Shown here one piece after another: positions 1 through 7,984 of a stretch of 37,369 nt of DNA. Position 1 is the stretch's first letter. The number at the start of each line of letters is the position of its first letter. A program made the position numbers and the translations under genes. Origin of the DNA: Flavobacterium tegetincola DSM 22377 (GTDB taxonomy: Bacteria; Bacteroidota; Bacteroidia; Flavobacteriales; Flavobacteriaceae). Location: contig NZ_KE384384.1 of NCBI RefSeq assembly GCF_000425485.1, forward strand, positions 333,439-370,807, given 5' to 3'. The notes beneath the pieces are model-generated. The model did not search any database, was not told the origin of the DNA, and was given only the letters and a program-made list of their open reading frames with translations.

Positions 1-149
1 TCCGTTTGTATTTATTGTAGACACAGCTAAATTTGCACTTTCTCTATTAGCGCAAACATAATGTCACTAAGTTCAGCGCGAGCGTCTTGTTCATTCAAAT
101 TCCTATATTCAACACACGTTAAATATCAAAAACAAGGCGCATTTTTCAT

Positions 150-157
150 TAAATTTG
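150..157 (+). promoter_or_regulatory. Candidate -7 promoter box of the M28 peptidase gene
   Basis: TAAATTTG matches the Bacteroidota -7 consensus TAnnTTTG and lies 12 nt before the ATG at 170, so the transcript would have only a very short leader. No clear -33 TTG is seen at the expected distance. Confidence 0.5.
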
Positions 158-169
158 AAATAAAAACAA

Positions 170-1525
170 ATGAAACACAGCGCTCTACTCCTACTCGTCC
201 TACTGAGTCAATGGTCGTTTTCGCAAACAGACCAACGCATTTATGACATTATAAAAGATGTTTCTGCCGAAAGAATTGAAAGCGACATTAGAAATTTAGC
301 CAACTTTGGTACTCGAAATACCTTTAGCGATACCGTTTCAACCAAGCGGGGAATTGGCGCTGCACGACGCTGGATAAAATCAGAATTTGACAAAACCTCA
401 AAAGACTGTGCGAATTGCTTAGAAGTTTTTTACCAAAAAGACTATGTAACCACCAATGTTGGCGAACGTGTCCCGAAGGATACATGGATTGTAAATGTGG
501 TTGCCGTACAAAAAAGTGCCAAGAAAACAAACCGCTACATTATTATGACGGGCGATATTGACAGTAGAAATTCGGACCCGATAGACTTCAAAAACGACGC
601 TCCAGGTGCTAATGACAATGCCACGGGAATGGCGGGAACTATTGAAGCGGCAAGAGTATTGTCAAAATATAAGTTTGATTGCAATATTGTTTACCTAGGA
701 TTGTCGGGAGAAGAACAAGGCTTGTTTGGCGGAAAAGGCTTTGCCGAATATGCTCAAAAGAACAATTGGGACATTGTGGCTGTGCTAAATAACGACATGA
801 TAGGCAATATTGAAGGCGTAGATGGCGTGATAGACAACAGAACATTCCGCATCTTTTCTGAACCCACTCCGTTTATTGAAACCGAAAAAGAAAAGTCCAA
901 TCGAAGATATTATGGCGGTGAAGTGGATGGTATTTCCCGACAATTGGCACGCTTTATTCACAAAACAACACTTACTTACATGCCCGAAATGAACCCGATG
1001 ATGGTGTATAGACTTGACCGTTTTGGCAGAGGAGGTCACCACAAACCCTTTAACGACATGGGTTTTGCTGGAGTAAGAATTATGGAAGCCCACGAAAACT
1101 ACAACCGACAACACCAAGATATTCGGATAGAAAACGGAGTTAAATACGGCGATGTTATAGAAGGCGTGAATTTTGCTTACGCTAAAAAGTTGACTGCCGT
1201 AAATGCAATTACACTAGCAGCACTCGCTTGGGCACCAACAGCACCCAAAAATGTACTTATTGGAGGTGTTGTAGAACCCAACACCAAGCTAAAGTGGGAC
1301 AAAACAGACGACCCAAACGTTGCGGGATATAAGATATACTGGCGGTTAACGACTTCTCCTCAGTGGGAATTCAGCCGAAATGTAGGAAATGTAGATAGTT
1401 TTGAATTAGAAGGTATCGTGATTGATAACTTTTATTTTGGCGTTGTCTCGGTTTCAAAATTAGGACACGAAAGTGTGGTGGTATTTCCTAATGATATTAT
1501 CAGGACTACGTTTAGGAGGAAGTAG
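170..1525 (+). CDS. Secreted M28-family zinc metallopeptidase
   Basis: 451 residues. Residues 1-19 form a signal peptide ending WSFSQ, so the product is exported. The M28 (aminopeptidase/carboxypeptidase) core shows the bridging Asp in PGANDNATG (about 145-152), the catalytic Glu pair in SGEEQGLFGG (about 179-188) and the metal Asp in NNDMIGN (about 207-213); His-rich stretches RGGHHKPF and EAHENYNRQHQ supply the last ligand. The first ligand, usually the His of a GHxDS motif, is Asp here (GDIDSR, about 128-133), possibly a subfamily trait. The last ~95 residues (from about APTAPKNV) resemble a fibronectin-III-like module. It is likely a peptidase acting in the periplasm or outside the cell. 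A hairpin terminator lies about 190 nt downstream. A 3' remnant of a second, related gene lies at 2971-3099. Confidence 0.85.
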   Translation: MKHSALLLLVLLSQWSFSQTDQRIYDIIKDVSAERIESDIRNLANFGTRNTFSDTVSTKRGIGAARRWIKSEFDKTSKDCANCLEVFYQKDYVTTNVGERVPKDTWIVNVVAVQKSAKKTNRYIIMTGDIDSRNSDPIDFKNDAPGANDNATGMAGTIEAARVLSKYKFDCNIVYLGLSGEEQGLFGGKGFAEYAQKNNWDIVAVLNNDMIGNIEGVDGVIDNRTFRIFSEPTPFIETEKEKSNRRYYGGEVDGISRQLARFIHKTTLTYMPEMNPMMVYRLDRFGRGGHHKPFNDMGFAGVRIMEAHENYNRQHQDIRIENGVKYGDVIEGVNFAYAKKLTAVNAITLAALAWAPTAPKNVLIGGVVEPNTKLKWDKTDDPNVAGYKIYWRLTTSPQWEFSRNVGNVDSFELEGIVIDNFYFGVVSVSKLGHESVVVFPNDIIRTTFRRK

Positions 1526-1533
1526 TGGCTGTC

Positions 1534-1754
1534 ATTTTTTCAAATGAATCTTAGATGATTTCTTTTTAAGATTAATTAGATAAGTCTCGCAAAGGCGCTA
1601 AGACGCAAAGAATACCGGTTAAACTTTGCGTCTTTGCGTTTTGGCAAGATAAATTAGTAATTTAAATAAGCTCCATTAAAAAGTTAGTTGTTGAAGAACC
1701 GCTAGCTTTAAAACTAAAAAAGCCTGCAAAAATTGCAGGCTTTTGAGTTGTTAT
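1534..1754. repeat. Intergenic repeat module, copy 1
   Basis: The first of three related modules around the M28 gene. It holds an imperfect palindrome (1585-1650) whose arms contain CGCAAAGGCGCTAAGACGCAAAG and CTTTGCGTCTTTGCG, then an AT-rich spacer with GCTTTAAAACTAAAAA, then the hairpin at 1718-1744. Copy 2 repeats it 230 bp downstream. The CGCAAAG/CTTTGCG palindrome resembles REP-type repeats common in bacterial intergenic DNA. Confidence 0.85.
1718..1744 (+). terminator. Hairpin terminator after the M28 gene
   Basis: Perfect stem AGCCTGCAA / TTGCAGGCT with a 3-nt A loop, flanked by A and T runs on both sides, so it could terminate in either direction. It is the intact version of a hairpin that is degraded in copies 2 and 3 of the repeat module. 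Confidence 0.7.
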
Positions 1755-1763
1755 CCAAAAGCA

Positions 1764-1984
1764 ATTTTTTCAAACGAATCCTAGATGATTTCTTTTTAAG
1801 TCTAATTTAATAAAATCTCGCAAAGGCGCTGAGACGCAAAGGATACCGGTTAAAGTTGGCGGCTTTGCGTCTTGGCGAGATAAATTAATAATTTAAATGA
1901 GTTCCATTAAAAAGTTAGTAGCGGAAGTATCGCTAGCTTTAAAACTAAAAAATCCTGAAAAAATTGCAGGCTTTTGAGTTGTTA
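1764..1984. repeat. Intergenic repeat module, copy 2
   Basis: Tandem copy of module 1 with the same order of parts: TTTTTTCAAA start, palindrome at 1816-1881, AT-rich spacer, hairpin region at about 1950-1974. The left hairpin arm has decayed (TCCTGAAA instead of GCCTGCAA), so the terminator is probably weak. It ends just past the minus-strand gene at 2037-2954. Confidence 0.85.
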
Positions 1985-2036
1985 CTTAAACTTCTCCGGA
2001 CTTTTGGTAAGCAGCGAAACCTATAAATTTACTCGT

Positions 2037-2954
2037 CTAATAAATTTCTAAACCCACATAATAGGTATTCTTTCTATCCCACATGCTTTTATCACGAAAC
2101 CATTTAGCATTCGGGTTGCCTTCTTCATAAAACGCGAAACTTTTTTCATAAACCTTAAACGCGCTTTCCTCCGAAATACCAATGGTTTTGAATGCAGGTC
2201 CTGTTTTAAAACCAATAGCTTCATAATATTCCTTGTTAAAAGTTGAAATACTTATGAAAATTCCTTCAGCAGGAAAGTTAAGTTGTTGTTCTAAAGTCAG
2301 TTCGTAAATCAATTTGGTTTCGCCTTCTTGCAACTGAACCGTTATGTCCTTCACAAATAGCTGCCGAACCGGAATACCAATTAAGGTGTCTACGGTAAAC
2401 AAGTTGATTTTAAAAGGTGCGAACTTCTGGCCTTTCTGTTTATTAAATTTTGCTTTACGACCTAAAGAAACAATATTATAATCAGTAGGATAAAGAATAA
2501 TTTTTGAAATAAGTTTAGATGTATCCTTATTCTCGTTTGGAATAAAAATAGCTTTCATTAAAATAGTTGAAATAGGAGCTCCTGTTCCAAAGTTTTCCAT
2601 AAAGTAATTATTAATTGCTCTTTTGGGGAAAATCTTCTGGTACTTTTTCTTTTCTCCAGAAACATTAACTTCAGTTAGTACTTCTGTGGATTGCTTTAAA
2701 AAAATAGTATCAGTTAAAGCATTTGTTCTCAAATCCAAAGATTGATAACCAATATAGGTAATCCGTATAGACGAAGCGTTTTTATTTAAACTAAAACGTC
2801 CTCTTGCATCCGTATGTGTTCCGCTTCCATTTAGAAAATCAATATTTGCTTGCTCAATAGGTCTTTTACTTGCTGCATCAAGAAGCAGATGTTTTTTACT
2901 TTGAGCGGTTGAAAACCAATTAACAAATAGTAAAACTGAGATTAGTAATTTCAT
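2037..2954 (-). CDS. Secreted protein with carboxypeptidase-regulatory-like domain
   Basis: 305 residues. A signal peptide (MKLLISVLLFVNWFSTAQS) is followed by a carboxypeptidase-D regulatory-like beta-sandwich (about 20-100) with the pattern A.IDF.NGSGTHTDARGRFSL and ITYIGYQSLDL. This fold is common at the N-terminus of Bacteroidota outer-membrane and surface proteins. The ~200-residue C-terminal part is beta-rich and not recognised; similar proteins are usually annotated only by the regulatory domain. It stops at TAG, but the frame continues for 16 sense codons (TSKFIGFAAYQKSGEV) to a TAA at 1986-1988. The gene sits between copies 2 and 3 of the repeat module, starting 17 bp from the M28 remnant, on the opposite strand to the M28 gene. 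No clear TAnnTTTG promoter is seen. Confidence 0.75.
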   Translation of the reverse strand: MKLLISVLLFVNWFSTAQSKKHLLLDAASKRPIEQANIDFLNGSGTHTDARGRFSLNKNASSIRITYIGYQSLDLRTNALTDTIFLKQSTEVLTEVNVSGEKKKYQKIFPKRAINNYFMENFGTGAPISTILMKAIFIPNENKDTSKLISKIILYPTDYNIVSLGRKAKFNKQKGQKFAPFKINLFTVDTLIGIPVRQLFVKDITVQLQEGETKLIYELTLEQQLNFPAEGIFISISTFNKEYYEAIGFKTGPAFKTIGISEESAFKVYEKSFAFYEEGNPNAKWFRDKSMWDRKNTYYVGLEIY

Positions 2955-2970
2955 ATAAGTAATTTATGTG

Positions 2971-3099
2971 TTGCAGCGTCAGAACAATGTCAAGATTGAT
3001 ACGTACTATTTTGGCGTTGTGAAGGTAATAAAATCCAGACAGCAAAGTGTGGTGGTGTTTTCTTCTGATTATATTCGTGGAACGTTAAGGAGAAAATAA
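2971..3099 (+). pseudogene. 3' remnant of a second M28 peptidase gene
   Basis: The frame ending at the TAA of 3097-3099 reads ...IDTYYFGVVKVIK... SVVVFSSDYIRGTLRRK, matching the C-terminus of the intact M28 gene (IDNFYFGVVSVSK... SVVVFPNDIIRTTFRRK) at 21 of 34 positions without gaps. DNA blocks such as TATTTTGGCGTTGT and AAAGTGTGGTGGT are identical. Nothing upstream of about 2971 resembles the rest of the peptidase. Like the intact gene, it is followed by a copy of the repeat module. It is best read as the stump of a duplicated gene whose body was deleted or replaced by the gene at 2037-2954. Confidence 0.85.
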
Positions 3100-3158
3100 T
3101 GTTAAACATTTTTACAAAATTTGAATAGTATTTCACCAAAAGCCTACTCTCTTCAAAA

Positions 3159-3329
3159 ATCTCGCAAAGTCGCAAAGACGCAAAGGATACCGGTTAAACT
3201 TGGCGGCTTTGCGTCTTGGCGAGATAAATTAAATATTCAGATGAACTCCAAGAGAAAGTTAGTACTGGAAGAAATGTAAGCTTTAAAACTAAAAAAGACT
3301 GCAAAAATTGCAGGCTTTTGAGTTGTTAT
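3159..3329. repeat. Intergenic repeat module, copy 3
   Basis: Third copy, lacking the first ~50 bp. The palindrome is at 3160-3225 (TCTCGCAAAGTCGCAAAGACG ... GCGTCTTGGCGAGATA), followed by the GCTTTAAAACTAAAAA spacer and the hairpin at 3295-3318. Its right end runs into the stop codon of carA, so carA uses the hairpin of this module as its terminator. Confidence 0.8.
3295..3318 (-). terminator. Terminator of carA
   Basis: Read on the minus strand, the hairpin GCCTGCAA / TTGCAGTC (one mismatch) is followed by a T-rich tract. It begins about 8 nt after the carA stop codon. Confidence 0.65.
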
Positions 3330-4432
3330 TTAGATTTCTCTATCCGTTCGATGAACTCATCAAAAAGATAAGAAGCATCGTGTGGTCCAGGACTCGCTTC
3401 CGGGTGGTATTGTACTGAGAAGCAATCTTTATTTTTCATTCGCATTCCTGCAATTGTACCGTCGTTAATGTGTAAATGTGTAATTTCAAAGTCAGGATGG
3501 TTTTCTAAAGCTTCTTTTTCAACCGCGAAACCGTGGTTTTGAGAAGTAATTTCACCTTTACCAGAAATCAAATTCATTACCGGATGGTTGATTCCTCTGT
3601 GTCCGTTGAACATTTTATACGTTGGAATCCCATGTGCCAATGCAATTACTTGATGTCCCAAACAAATTCCGAATAACGGTTTATTGGTTTCCAAAATTGA
3701 TTTTGCTATTTCTTGAGCGCCAACTAAGGGCTGTGGATCTCCAGGGCCGTTGGACAAGAAATATCCATCGGGATTGAATTCCGCCATTTCTTCAAACGAA
3801 GTATTCCAAGGAAAAACTTTTATGTAGCAATCGCGTTGGTCGAAGTTACGAAGGATGTTGTATTTTATTCCTAAATCCAAAGCGGAGATTCGGTATTTTG
3901 CATTTTCATTCCCCCAAAAGTACGGTGCTGTTGTTGAAACTTTCGAAGCCAATTCCAAACCATTCATGTTTGGCGTATTTGCTAAAGCTGCTTTCAACTC
4001 TTCAATTGGAGTTCCATCGGTACAAATAACTGAATTCATAGCTCCGTTGTCGCGGATATAACTCACTAAAGCACGCGTATCAACGTCAGAAATACAAATT
4101 AAATTTTGTTCTTTAAAATAATCTTCAAGACTTCCGGAAGCATCTGCTCTTGAATAATTAAAGCTAAAGTTTTTACAAACTAAGCCTGAGATTTTAATAG
4201 AATTGGAATCTACTTCGTTATCATTTACACCGTAATTTCCGATGTGTGGGTTGGTGGCCACCATGATTTGTCCGAAATAAGAAGGATCCGTAAAGATTTC
4301 TTGATAACCGGTCATTCCGGTATTGAAACAAACTTCGCCAAACGTGGTTCCTTCAATTCCTATGGATTTTCCGTGAAAAATCGTTCCATCACTTAATAAA
4401 AGGATGGCTTTTTGTCGTGTTGTGTATTTCAT
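3326..4432 (-). CDS. carA: Carbamoyl-phosphate synthase small (glutaminase) subunit
   Basis: 368 residues, normal for the family. CarA hydrolyses glutamine and passes ammonia to CarB for carbamoyl phosphate, feeding pyrimidine and arginine synthesis in the cytoplasm. The N-terminal CPSase domain (about 1-150) carries GTTFGEVCFNTGMTGYQE. The class-I glutamine amidotransferase domain follows, with the nucleophile Cys in FGICLGHQ (about residue 254) and the His/Glu pair in SVQYHPEASPG (about 341-343). carB is not adjacent in this window. The gene is monocistronic here: its promoter is about 35 nt upstream, and repeat module 3 supplies the terminator. Confidence 0.97.
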   Translation of the reverse strand: MKYTTRQKAILLLSDGTIFHGKSIGIEGTTFGEVCFNTGMTGYQEIFTDPSYFGQIMVATNPHIGNYGVNDNEVDSNSIKISGLVCKNFSFNYSRADASGSLEDYFKEQNLICISDVDTRALVSYIRDNGAMNSVICTDGTPIEELKAALANTPNMNGLELASKVSTTAPYFWGNENAKYRISALDLGIKYNILRNFDQRDCYIKVFPWNTSFEEMAEFNPDGYFLSNGPGDPQPLVGAQEIAKSILETNKPLFGICLGHQVIALAHGIPTYKMFNGHRGINHPVMNLISGKGEITSQNHGFAVEKEALENHPDFEITHLHINDGTIAGMRMKNKDCFSVQYHPEASPGPHDASYLFDEFIERIEKSK

Positions 4433-4468
4433 TCGTTGTAGTTATTGTTGTCTTGTAGTTGTCGGGTG

Positions 4469-4476
4469 CAAATTTA
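4469..4476 (-). promoter_or_regulatory. -7 promoter box of carA
   Basis: On the minus strand the sequence is TAAATTTG followed by CACCCG, a TAnnTTTG match, leaving a leader of roughly 30 nt before the carA ATG. The -33 position has no clear TTG. Confidence 0.6.
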
Positions 4477-4555
4477 GTTTTTTTTAGTTAATTGTACACC
4501 ATTGCAATACTGTTTAAAAATTCAAAAAGATTAAAAGTAAGCCGCTTGATTCCCA

Positions 4556-4626
4556 CTAACCCCGGGTGCAGTGGAAATCCTTGTGGACCGTTGTTCGGTC
4601 CATAAGGATTGCAGCGGAAAACGGGA
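4556..4626. other. Structured flavobacterial intergenic element (possible non-coding RNA)
   Basis: The core runs from CTAACCCCGG, through GCAGTGGAAATCC, a long hairpin and GGATTGCAGCGGAAAACGGGA. The hairpin (4576-4610) pairs AATCCTTGTGGACC with GGTCCATAAGGATT, 14 bp with one wobble and a 7-nt loop. The outer halves (CCCCG...GTGG and GCGGAAAACGGG) look like a conserved frame around a variable stem. From memory, the same frame recurs in many Flavobacteriia intergenic regions; the Rfam Flavo-1 motif is one candidate, not verified. It lies between the ribosomal operon terminator and the carA promoter. Strand and function are uncertain. Confidence 0.6.
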
Positions 4627-4738
4627 ATATGGACTGCTAGAAAAGCCCGAGCCATTCGCTCCTACTAATTCGTACAATTCAGATGAGAAGCTAAATTCAG
4701 CTTGACAAAGCTATAACCGTGATGGGATACCACAAAAA

Positions 4739-4770
4739 AAAAGGATAAACAACTAAATGTTTATCCTTTT
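4739..4770 (-). terminator. Terminator of the S10/spc/alpha operon
   Basis: A perfect 13-bp stem (AAAAGGATAAACA / TGTTTATCCTTTT) with a 6-nt loop reading TTTAGT on the minus strand, followed by a T run, 23 nt after the rplQ stop. Its geometry, loop and 5' flank are the same as those of the rpsJ terminator at 21750-21781, although the stem sequence differs. Confidence 0.95.
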
Positions 4771-4793
4771 CTATATTTAAAGTGTGAAATGCA

Positions 4794-5288
4794 TTATTCA
4801 GCAGTTTCAGTACCTTCGGTTTCTGCAGCTGGAGCTTCAGGAGCTTTATCAGTTGCTTCAGATTTTTTAGCTTTTCCACCACGACGGCTTTTAGCTTTTT
4901 TCTCTTCTTTTTTACCACCGTTGTATATTTCGTTGAAATCTACTAATTCGATCATTGCCATGTCAGCATTATCTCCTAGACGATTTCCAACTTTAATGAT
5001 ACGTGTGTAACCACCTGGACGGTCACCTACTTTAGCAGCTACGTCTCTGAACAAGTCAGTTACGGCATATTTGCTACGTAAGTAAGCGAACACGATACGA
5101 CGGTTGTGTGTTGTATCATCTTTAGATTTTGTAATAAGCGGCTCAACAAATTGTTTTAACGCTTTGGCTTTAGCAACAGTAGTGTTAATACGTTTGTGCT
5201 CGATAAGAGAACAAGCCATATTAGCAAGCATAGAAGCTCTATGTCCTTTTTGTCTGCTTAAGTGATTGAATTTTTTTCCGTGTCTCAT
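4794..5288 (-). CDS. rplQ: 50S ribosomal protein L17
   Basis: 164 residues. The first ~115 residues are the conserved L17 fold, starting [17 protein letters not shown]. The rest is a low-complexity tail, first basic ([10 protein letters not shown]), then rich in Ala, Glu, Pro and Thr, and absent from the shorter E. coli protein (about 127 residues). L17 binds 23S rRNA near the exit tunnel. It is the last gene of the operon, 63 nt after rpoA and followed by a strong terminator. Confidence 0.97.
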   Translation of the reverse strand: MRHGKKFNHLSRQKGHRASMLANMACSLIEHKRINTTVAKAKALKQFVEPLITKSKDDTTHNRRIVFAYLRSKYAVTDLFRDVAAKVGDRPGGYTRIIKVGNRLGDNADMAMIELVDFNEIYNGGKKEEKKAKSRRGGKAKKSEATDKAPEAPAAETEGTETAE

Positions 5289-5351
5289 GACGTGTTTTTT
5301 AATACTTTCATCTTGCTACAATCCTCTATGGAGAGCAAAATATGAAGTAAT

Positions 5352-6344
5352 TTATTCTTTATCTAATTTGTATTTTGCTAAATCCATTCCGAAGGTTAAA
5401 TTTTTAATAGCTACTAGTTCGTCTAGTTCTGTTAAAGATTTTTTACCGAAATTACGGAATTTCATTAAGTCGTTTTTGTTGAAAGAAACTAAGTCTCCAA
5501 GTGTATCAACCTCTGCCGCTTTCAAGCAATTCAATGCTCTAACTGAAAGATCCATATCAACAAGCTTAGTTTTAAGCAATTGTCTCATGTGCAATGACTC
5601 TTCGTCATAGGATTCAGTTTGTGCAATTTCGTCTGCTTCAAGTGTAATTCTTTCGTCAGAAAACAACATGAAATGGTGAATAAGAACTTTAGCTGCTTCA
5701 GTAAGTGCATCTTTTGGATTAATAGATCCATCAGTTTTGATTTCAAAAACTAATTTTTCATAATCTGTTTTTTGCTCTACACGGAAGTTTTCAATTCCAT
5801 ACTTTACATTCTTTACAGGTGTAAAGATAGAATCAGTAAAGATTGTTCCTATTGCTGCATTTTGTTTTTTGTTTTCCTCTGCTGGAACATATCCTCTACC
5901 TTTTTCGATAGTAAGTTCAATGTTAAGGTTAACTTTACTGTCTAAATTACAGATAACTAATTCTGGATTTAGAACTTGAAAACCTGAAATAAACTTTTGG
6001 AAATCACCTGCCGTAAGTTGGTCTTTTCCAGATACAGAAATAGTAACAGATTCGTTATCTACGTCATCAATCTGGCGTTTGAAACGCACTTGTTTAAGAT
6101 TAAGAATAATTTCTGTAACGTCTTCAACAACACCTGAAATAGTAGAAAATTCGTGGTCTACCCCTTCAATTCTAACAGATGTTATTGCATATCCTTCTAA
6201 AGCGGATAACAAAACTCTTCTAAGTGCATTACCAACGGTCAATCCGTAACCCGGTTCTAAAGGTCTGAATTCAAACTTACCTTCAAAATCGGTTGAATCG
6301 ATCATGATAACTTTATCGGGCTTCTGAAAATTAAATATTGCCAT
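5352..6344 (-). CDS. rpoA: RNA polymerase alpha subunit
   Basis: 330 residues, standard length. The N-terminal dimerisation domain (about 1-235) contains [20 protein letters not shown], which nucleates core assembly. A linker follows, and then the C-terminal domain (about 255-315) with the helix-hairpin-helix stretch [13 protein letters not shown]...[18 protein letters not shown], which in other bacteria contacts upstream DNA and activators. It sits between rpsD (20 nt) and rplQ, the usual alpha-operon order. Confidence 0.98.
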   Translation of the reverse strand: MAIFNFQKPDKVIMIDSTDFEGKFEFRPLEPGYGLTVGNALRRVLLSALEGYAITSVRIEGVDHEFSTISGVVEDVTEIILNLKQVRFKRQIDDVDNESVTISVSGKDQLTAGDFQKFISGFQVLNPELVICNLDSKVNLNIELTIEKGRGYVPAEENKKQNAAIGTIFTDSIFTPVKNVKYGIENFRVEQKTDYEKLVFEIKTDGSINPKDALTEAAKVLIHHFMLFSDERITLEADEIAQTESYDEESLHMRQLLKTKLVDMDLSVRALNCLKAAEVDTLGDLVSFNKNDLMKFRNFGKKSLTELDELVAIKNLTFGMDLAKYKLDKE

Positions 6345-6364
6345 AATTTCGACTAAGTCAATTA

Positions 6365-6970
6365 TTATTTGTTGTACAATTCGACGATAAGTTGTTCTTT
6401 AATGTTTTCTGGAATCTGCAATCTAGCAGGAACAGTAACAAAAGTACCTTGCATGGTATCGTTATTCCATGTAATCCACTCGTAAACGTGACTTGAATTA
6501 GATAAAGAACGTTCGATAGCCTCTAAAGATTTAGATTTTTCACGAACTGCAACAACATCACCTGGTTTAAGGTGGTATGATGGAATGTTTACCAACTCAC
6601 CGTTAACTGTAATGTGTCTATGAGATGTTATTTGACGAGCTGCACGACGCGTTGGAGCGATTCCCATACGGAAAACCACATTATCCAAACGAGCTTCGCA
6701 AAGTTGTAAAAGAACTTCACCTGTTACTCCACGAGCTGCAGATGCTTTTTTGAAAAGGTTACGAAATTGTTTTTCAAGAATTCCATAAGAGTATTTCGCT
6801 TTTTGCTTTTCCATTAATTGGATTGCATATTCCGATTTTTTACCTCTTTTTTTCGCCTGTCCGTGTTGTCCAGGTGGGTAACTTCTTCTTTCGAAAGATT
6901 TATCATCTCCGAAAATTGCCTCGCCAAATTTACGAGCAATTCTTGTGCTTGGACCAGTATATCTTGCCAT
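6365..6970 (-). CDS. rpsD: 30S ribosomal protein S4
   Basis: 201 residues. S4 is a primary 16S rRNA binder that starts body assembly. It starts [21 protein letters not shown]. The S4 RNA-binding domain is visible at about 90-150 ([37 protein letters not shown]). The N-terminal zinc-binding Cys cluster of some S4 forms is absent, so this is the Cys-free type. In E. coli, S4 represses the alpha operon. Here the gene is preceded by an unusually large 122-nt gap that can fold (6991-7044). Confidence 0.98.
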   Translation of the reverse strand: MARYTGPSTRIARKFGEAIFGDDKSFERRSYPPGQHGQAKKRGKKSEYAIQLMEKQKAKYSYGILEKQFRNLFKKASAARGVTGEVLLQLCEARLDNVVFRMGIAPTRRAARQITSHRHITVNGELVNIPSYHLKPGDVVAVREKSKSLEAIERSLSNSSHVYEWITWNNDTMQGTFVTVPARLQIPENIKEQLIVELYNK

Positions 6971-6990
6971 TTTTTATAAAAATTTAATTT

Positions 6991-7044
6991 AAGGTAGAGA
7001 TTATGAATTCAGGTCAAATCCTTCGATAATCTGAGTTCTACCTT
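6991..7044 (-). promoter_or_regulatory. Candidate structured leader upstream of rpsD
   Basis: On the minus strand AAGGTAG pairs with CTACCTT (7 bp), and inside it AGATTAT pairs with ATAATCT (7 bp), separated by a one-sided internal loop (AACTC). The apical loop is about 21 nt and contains AGGATTTGACCT. The hairpin ends about 20 nt before the rpsD ATG, in the second-largest gap of the operon. It could be an S4 feedback site, a processing site or an attenuator. The structure is seen; the role is inferred. Confidence 0.45.
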
Positions 7045-7092
7045 TTTGTTATACTACATTATTAGAATGCTGAAAAAAATTCAAGCATAAAA

Positions 7093-7476
7093 TTATACTC
7101 TACGTCTTTTAGGAGGACGACATCCGTTGTGAGGCATTGGTGTTACATCAATAATTTCTGTAACTTCAATTCCACTGTTATGCAAAGAACGGATTGCAGA
7201 CTCACGTCCGTTTCCTGGTCCTTTTACATAAACCTTAACTTTCTTCAATCCAGCTTCAAGAGCTACTTTACCACAATCTTCGGCTGCCATTTGAGCTGCA
7301 TACGGAGTGTTCTTTTTAGAACCTCTGAAACCCATTTTACCTGCTGAAGACCAAGAGATAACTTCACCTTTTTTGTTAGTCAAAGAAATGATGATGTTGT
7401 TAAAAGTAGCACTAATATGAGCTTCACCAGTTGATTCAATGATAACTTTACGCTTTTTTACGGTTGCTTTAGCCAT
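7093..7476 (-). CDS. rpsK: 30S ribosomal protein S11
   Basis: 127 residues. Platform protein of the small subunit that contacts mRNA near the E site. Typical signatures are [16 protein letters not shown] (about 19-34), [17 protein letters not shown] (about 82-98) and the C-terminal [16 protein letters not shown]. It starts 9 nt after rpsM. The following gap to rpsD is much larger. Confidence 0.98.
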   Translation of the reverse strand: MAKATVKKRKVIIESTGEAHISATFNNIIISLTNKKGEVISWSSAGKMGFRGSKKNTPYAAQMAAEDCGKVALEAGLKKVKVYVKGPGNGRESAIRSLHNSGIEVTEIIDVTPMPHNGCRPPKRRRV

Positions 7477-7485
7477 ATCTACTTA

Positions 7486-7860
7486 CTATTTAGTTGCTTT
7501 TTTCTTGTTCGCAACAGTTTTTCTTTTACCTTTTCTTGTTCTAGAGTTGTTTTTAGTTCTTTGTCCTCTTAATGGAAGACCAGATCTATGACGGATTCCT
7601 CTGTAACATCCGATATCCATTAAACGTTTGATGTGTAAAGACACTTCAGAACGCAACTCACCTTCAATTTTGTAAAATCCAACGGCTTCACGAATTGCTC
7701 CGATTTCGTCGTCATTCCACTCTTGAACTTTTTTATCTTGGCTAACTTGAGCTTTTTCTAAAACCTCAATAGCTCTACTTCTTCCTACTCCGAAGATATA
7801 AGTTAAAGCGATAACTCCTCTTTTGTTTTTCGGGATGTCTACCCCTGCTATTCTTGCCAT
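7486..7860 (-). CDS. rpsM: 30S ribosomal protein S13
   Basis: 124 residues. Head protein that forms intersubunit bridges and touches the P-site tRNA through its basic tail. The N-terminus [19 protein letters not shown] is canonical, as are [18 protein letters not shown] (about 90-107) and the Lys/Arg-rich end. Only 2 nt separate it from rpmJ, suggesting translational coupling. Confidence 0.98.
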   Translation of the reverse strand: MARIAGVDIPKNKRGVIALTYIFGVGRSRAIEVLEKAQVSQDKKVQEWNDDEIGAIREAVGFYKIEGELRSEVSLHIKRLMDIGCYRGIRHRSGLPLRGQRTKNNSRTRKGKRKTVANKKKATK

Positions 7861-7862
7861 AA

Positions 7863-7979
7863 TTATCCTTGTCTTTGTTTAAATCTAGGATTCTTTTTGT
7901 TGATTACGTATAATCTGCCTTTTCTTCGTACAATCTTGCACTCGGCACTTCTCTTTTTTACTGAAGCTCTAACTTTCAT
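7863..7979 (-). CDS. rpmJ: 50S ribosomal protein L36
   Basis: 38 residues, a small gene packed between infA (5 nt) and rpsM (2 nt). It starts [19 protein letters not shown] and ends NPRFKQRQG, both recognisable as L36. Zinc-binding L36 uses three Cys and one His. Here only one Cys (residue 14) remains, so this is the zinc-free type, matching the zinc-free S14 encoded upstream. Confidence 0.95.
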   Translation of the reverse strand: MKVRASVKKRSAECKIVRRKGRLYVINKKNPRFKQRQG

Positions 7980-7984
7980 ATCCT

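Noticed and set aside
27..120. Minus frame ending ...ELSDIMFALIEKVQI near the left edge
   Set aside because: It looks mildly coding but has no ATG start, is only about 30 codons long and has no recognisable family; too weak to call a gene remnant.
61..246. 61-residue + ORF upstream of the M28 gene
   Set aside because: It overlaps the promoter and signal peptide of the M28 gene in another frame and has no protein-like composition.
1986..2039. Programmed stop-codon read-through in the 2037-2954 gene
   Set aside because: Only 16 codons follow the stop and no read-through context was recognised; kept only as a low-interest observation.
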